Shown here: positions 61,652-64,000 of the stretch, piece after piece
Layout: every line of letters begins with the position of its first letter
How positions within the stretch are numbered: the first letter of the stretch is position 1
Source: Streptomyces smyrnaeus
GTDB taxonomy: Bacteria; Actinomycetota; Actinomycetes; Streptomycetales; Streptomycetaceae
DNA: 64,000 bases
Direction of reading: 5' to 3'
Assembly (NCBI RefSeq): GCF_017676345.1
Contig: NZ_JAFFZM010000026.1
Coordinates: 1-64,000 of the forward strand
The notes under the pieces: generated by a model
What the model was told of the DNA's origin: nothing
The model's input: only the letters and a program-made list of their open reading frames with translations
Database searches by the model: none
Translations under genes and position numbers: made by a program

Positions 61652-62374
61652 ATGACGATGTCTAGGACCACCAAGCGCGCCAGGACCTACACCACGGCGC
61701 TGGCCGCCGGTCTCGGCGCGACGATGGCCCTGGGGGCCGGCACGGCTCTGGCCGCGGCGAAGGCCGACGCCGGCACGGCTCAGCACGACATCTTCGCGAC
61801 CGGCACGGCAAGCAGCCTGGCCGAGTCCACGAAGGCCCAGGCCGACGCGCACCGCAAGGCCGCCGAGGCCGCCGCGAAGGCGAAGGAGCGCGCCGCCGAG
61901 GCGAAGAAGCGCGCGGCCCAGAAGGCCGCCCGGGACGCCGAGCGCCTGCAGACCTCCTGGATCAAGCCGATCGACGGCAAGTACGAGCTGAGCGCCTCCT
62001 ACGGCAAGGCGGGCGGGCGCTGGGCGCACAACCACTCCGGCCAGGACTTCGCCGTGAGCGTGGGCACCCCGGTCCAGGCCGTGCACAAGGGCACCGTCGT
62101 CAAGGCGGGTCCGAACGGCGCCGGCGACGGTCCGGCGTACGGCAACGCGATCGTCATCCGGCACGACAACGGTGCGTACTCGCAGTACGCGCACCTGTCG
62201 CAGATCAACGTCAAGCCCGGTCAGCAGATCAAGACCGGCCAGACCATAGCCGAGTCCGGCAACACCGGTAACTCCTCGGGGCCGCACCTGCACTTCGAGA
62301 TCCGCAAGGGTCCGAACTACGGCACGGCCGTCGACCCGCAGGCCGCCATGCGCGCCGTCGGCGTCACCTTCTGA
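61652..62374 (+). CDS. Secreted M23-family peptidoglycan endopeptidase
   Basis: 240 residues. Sec signal peptide (1-35, TYTTALAAGLGATMALGAGTALA then AAA cleavage region), an Ala/Lys-rich coiled-coil linker (60-100), and an M23 domain with zinc ligands His128 and Asp132 (HSGQDF), His181 in QYAHLSQI, and the HxH pair His212/His214 (GPHLHFEI). It cleaves peptide cross-links in peptidoglycan, likely in spore germination or growth. GGAGGT lies 9 nt before the ATG. The transcript is divergent from the NACHT-LRR gene. Confidence 0.93.
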   Translation: MTMSRTTKRARTYTTALAAGLGATMALGAGTALAAAKADAGTAQHDIFATGTASSLAESTKAQADAHRKAAEAAAKAKERAAEAKKRAAQKAARDAERLQTSWIKPIDGKYELSASYGKAGGRWAHNHSGQDFAVSVGTPVQAVHKGTVVKAGPNGAGDGPAYGNAIVIRHDNGAYSQYAHLSQINVKPGQQIKTGQTIAESGNTGNSSGPHLHFEIRKGPNYGTAVDPQAAMRAVGVTF

Positions 62375-62447
62375 TCCACGACGCCACGACGCCTCTCGGC
62401 CCGCGCCACAGAGCGCTCCGGTTCAGGGGACGTACCGGAGTCGGCAG

Positions 62448-62475
62448 CAGCGCCCGTCACTCGTGACGGGCGCTG
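62448..62475. terminator. Bidirectional terminator between M23 and TetR genes
   Basis: Perfect 13-bp arms CAGCGCCCGTCAC / GTGACGGGCGCTG with TC between them; the TetR stop codon is inside the stem. Confidence 0.85.
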
Positions 62476-63065
62476 CCCGTTTCCCGGCCCGGGGGTGTGT
62501 CGCCCGAGCCGTGGTGGGCCGCCGTGACCAGCTCCTGGGCGACCTCCAGGGCCGCCTTGCGCTTCTCCTCGGGGTCGGCCTTCGTCCCCTCCAGGGTGAA
62601 GAGCGACGAGTGCATGGTGAACAGGGCGGAGCTGCAGCGCACCTGGTCGGTGAGGGCGGCGTTCTCGTCCTTGATCAATCCGAGCAGGAGGAACATACGT
62701 TCCTTCATCTGCTCGCCGATGGCCAGATCGCGCAGCGCCGCCTGGTTCTCGTGCATGAACCGTACGAGCGGGGTGGCGTTGCTGATGCACGCGCTGTAGC
62801 GGCTGAGGATCTCCAGCTTCGTCTCCAGCCGGCTCGGCTGGTGGGCCTTCGCCCAGGCGATCACCTCGTCGGCCGGGCCCAGCACCATGTCCTCGAACAG
62901 GCTGGTGAGCAGGTCTTCCTTCGTTTTGAAGTGGTAGTACAGCGCGGCCTTGGTGACGCCGAGCTGCTCGGCGATCTCCCGGAGCGAGGTCTTCTCGTAA
63001 CCGCGCTCAGCGAAGAGCTCCAAGGCGACGTCCTGGATGCGCTGACGGGTGTTTCCCCTGCTCAT
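62457..63065 (-). CDS. TetR-family transcriptional repressor
   Basis: 202 residues. HTH of TetR proteins: RQRIQDVALELFAERGYEKTSLREIAEQLGVTKAALYYHFKTKEDLLTSLFED. The C-terminal ligand domain is of the actinobacterial drug-efflux type. It is divergent from the MFS exporter, and two mirrored 21-bp elements in the gap make it the likely repressor of both genes. GAAGGGG lies 6 nt before the ATG at 63065; an upstream in-frame start would run through the operator. Confidence 0.93.
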   Translation of the reverse strand: MSRGNTRQRIQDVALELFAERGYEKTSLREIAEQLGVTKAALYYHFKTKEDLLTSLFEDMVLGPADEVIAWAKAHQPSRLETKLEILSRYSACISNATPLVRFMHENQAALRDLAIGEQMKERMFLLLGLIKDENAALTDQVRCSSALFTMHSSLFTLEGTKADPEEKRKAALEVAQELVTAAHHGSGDTPPGRETGSARHE

Positions 63066-63080
63066 GCCGACCCCTTCAAA

Positions 63081-63101
63081 ACTTACTTGACGCCCGGCTA
63101 G
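63081..63101. promoter_or_regulatory. TetR operator copy 1
   Basis: 21 bp starting ACTTACTTGACGCCCGGCTA; its reverse complement matches 63132-63152 at 19 of 21 positions. Confidence 0.75.
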
Positions 63102-63131
63102 GAGCGCCCTAGCTTGGTCCATCGTACTGAA

Positions 63132-63152
63132 CTAGCCGTGCGGCAAGTAAGT
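63132..63152. promoter_or_regulatory. TetR operator copy 2 (inverted)
   Basis: CTAGCCGTGCGGCAAGTAAG plus T, the mirror image of copy 1, placed 26 nt before the MFS start. Between the copies lies a further small inverted repeat, GCTAGG/CCTAGC at 63097-63113. Confidence 0.75.
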
Positions 63153-63178
63153 GGCAAGCAAAAGGGGAGTGGCCGCGC

Positions 63179-64000
63179 ATGGGTGCCAGTGGCGCGACAA
63201 ACCAGGCGGAACGGGAAAAGGGGGACACCGAAGACAAGCAGGAGTCGAGCCCGGGACAAGGAGGAGTCAAGGAGGCGGCCGGGCCCGGCCCCGGCGCGGA
63301 AGCCGCCGGACCGAAGCCGCGCAGCGTGCGCTTGGTCCTCTTCTCGCTGATGATCGCTGTCCTGCTCGCGATGCTGGACAACATGATCGTGGGCACGGCC
63401 ATGCCGACGATCGTCGGTGAGCTCGGCGGCCTCGAACACCTCTCCTGGGTCGTCACCGCCTACACCCTCACCACGGCCGCCTCCACACCGCTGTGGGGCA
63501 AGCTCGGCGACATGTTCGGGCGCAAGGGCGTCTTCCTCACCTCGATCGTCATCTTCCTCGCCGGATCGATGACCTCGGGGGCGGCCCAGACGATGGGTCA
63601 GCTCATCGGCTTCCGCGCCCTCCAGGGGCTGGGCGCCGGCGGGCTGATGGTCGGGGCCATGGCGATCATGGGCGATCTGATCCCGCCCCGGGAGCGCGGC
63701 AAATACATGGGCATGATGGCCGGGGTGATGTCGCTGGCCATGATCGGGGGGCCACTCGTCGGCGGCACCCTCACCGACCACCTCGGCTGGCGCTGGGCCT
63801 TCTACATCAACCTGCCGCTGGGCGCCGTCGCGCTCGCGATGGTCGGCACCGTGCTGCACCTGCCGAAGAAGCGCTCCCAAGGCCGTATCGACTACACCGG
63901 TGCCGTGCTGCTGACGGTGGGCATCACCGCCGCCGTGCTCGTCACCAGTTGGGGCGGCACGGAGTACGACTGGAGCTCGTCCACCATCATCGGCATCGGG
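63179..64000 (+). CDS. MFS drug:H+ antiporter (DHA2, EmrB/QacA type), 3' truncated by window end
   Basis: First 274 residues of an MFS exporter. A ~55-residue charged N-terminus is followed by transmembrane helices; the family motif is near MLDNMIVGTAMPTIVGELGG. Motif A-like GKLGDMFGRKGVFL links helices 2 and 3, and AGVMSLAMIGGPLVGGTLTD is the antiporter motif C region; WRWAFYINLPLG is also typical of 14-helix DHA2. It probably exports a toxic compound or antibiotic. AAAGGGGAG is 10 nt before the ATG. Divergent from TetR; the rest lies outside the window. Confidence 0.9.
   Translation, partial: MGASGATNQAEREKGDTEDKQESSPGQGGVKEAAGPGPGAEAAGPKPRSVRLVLFSLMIAVLLAMLDNMIVGTAMPTIVGELGGLEHLSWVVTAYTLTTAASTPLWGKLGDMFGRKGVFLTSIVIFLAGSMTSGAAQTMGQLIGFRALQGLGAGGLMVGAMAIMGDLIPPRERGKYMGMMAGVMSLAMIGGPLVGGTLTDHLGWRWAFYINLPLGAVALAMVGTVLHLPKKRSQGRIDYTGAVLLTVGITAAVLVTSWGGTEYDWSSSTIIGIG

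Overview
The window is chromosomal DNA from a high-GC actinomycete, almost certainly Streptomyces. The support is very high GC with G/C-rich third codon positions, frequent GTG and TTG starts, genus-typical families (DUF397, XRE-DUF5753, ATP-binding RsbW-like proteins, Lsr2, a TipA-like MerR regulator, an orphan NuoD, mycothiol-era DinB proteins), and gene order from the inorganic pyrophosphatase to clpC that I recall from the Streptomyces coelicolor SCO3370s-SCO3410s region. All homology statements come from reading translations; no database search was run.

Layout. 1-8000 is a mosaic of regulators (STAS-ANTAR-GAF, LysR, MarR, a cyclic-nucleotide-binding protein), an AhpD-like protein, DUF2277, a divergent MreB-like actin and an ABC exporter with a MerR-type promoter. 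8071-10414 is a WhiJ/AbaA-type developmental regulatory cassette. 10471-14278 holds an aldehyde dehydrogenase with an altered catalytic residue, a DinB-like protein, a PadR regulator and a TipA-like regulator that carries both the tipA-type promoter and an internal start for a TipAS-like short form. 14501-24987 is core: ThrE-like exporter, ppa, D-Ala-D-Ala carboxypeptidase, zincin, tilS, hpt, ftsH, folE. Between folE and the folate genes sits an apparently inserted free-standing, degenerate intein/LAGLIDADG gene (25024-26013). The fol block (folP, NTF2-like, folB, folK, DUF3180) runs on the minus strand.

29400-43600 contains two PH-domain membrane proteins, orphan nuoD, an osmoprotectant ABC system, a flavin disulfide reductase, a MidA/NDUFAF7-type methyltransferase, a two-component system and an ArsR-type regulator with two operator palindromes. 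43861-49367 is a tightly overlapping cofactor operon (DUF2520 protein, panC, nadB, nadC, coaX) for pantothenate/CoA and NAD synthesis. 49506-55232 has small proteins, BlaI-like and GNAT genes, lsr2, and clpC behind a good ClgR-box candidate.

55335-61243 holds two tandem paralogous NACHT-NTPase (STAND/NLR-like) genes, the second with C-terminal leucine-rich repeats. This is the most likely immune or signalling system in the window. 61652-64000 holds a secreted M23 peptidase and a divergent TetR/MFS-exporter pair with mirrored operators; the MFS gene runs off the right edge. I saw no rRNA or tRNA genes, CRISPR arrays, IS elements or prophage.
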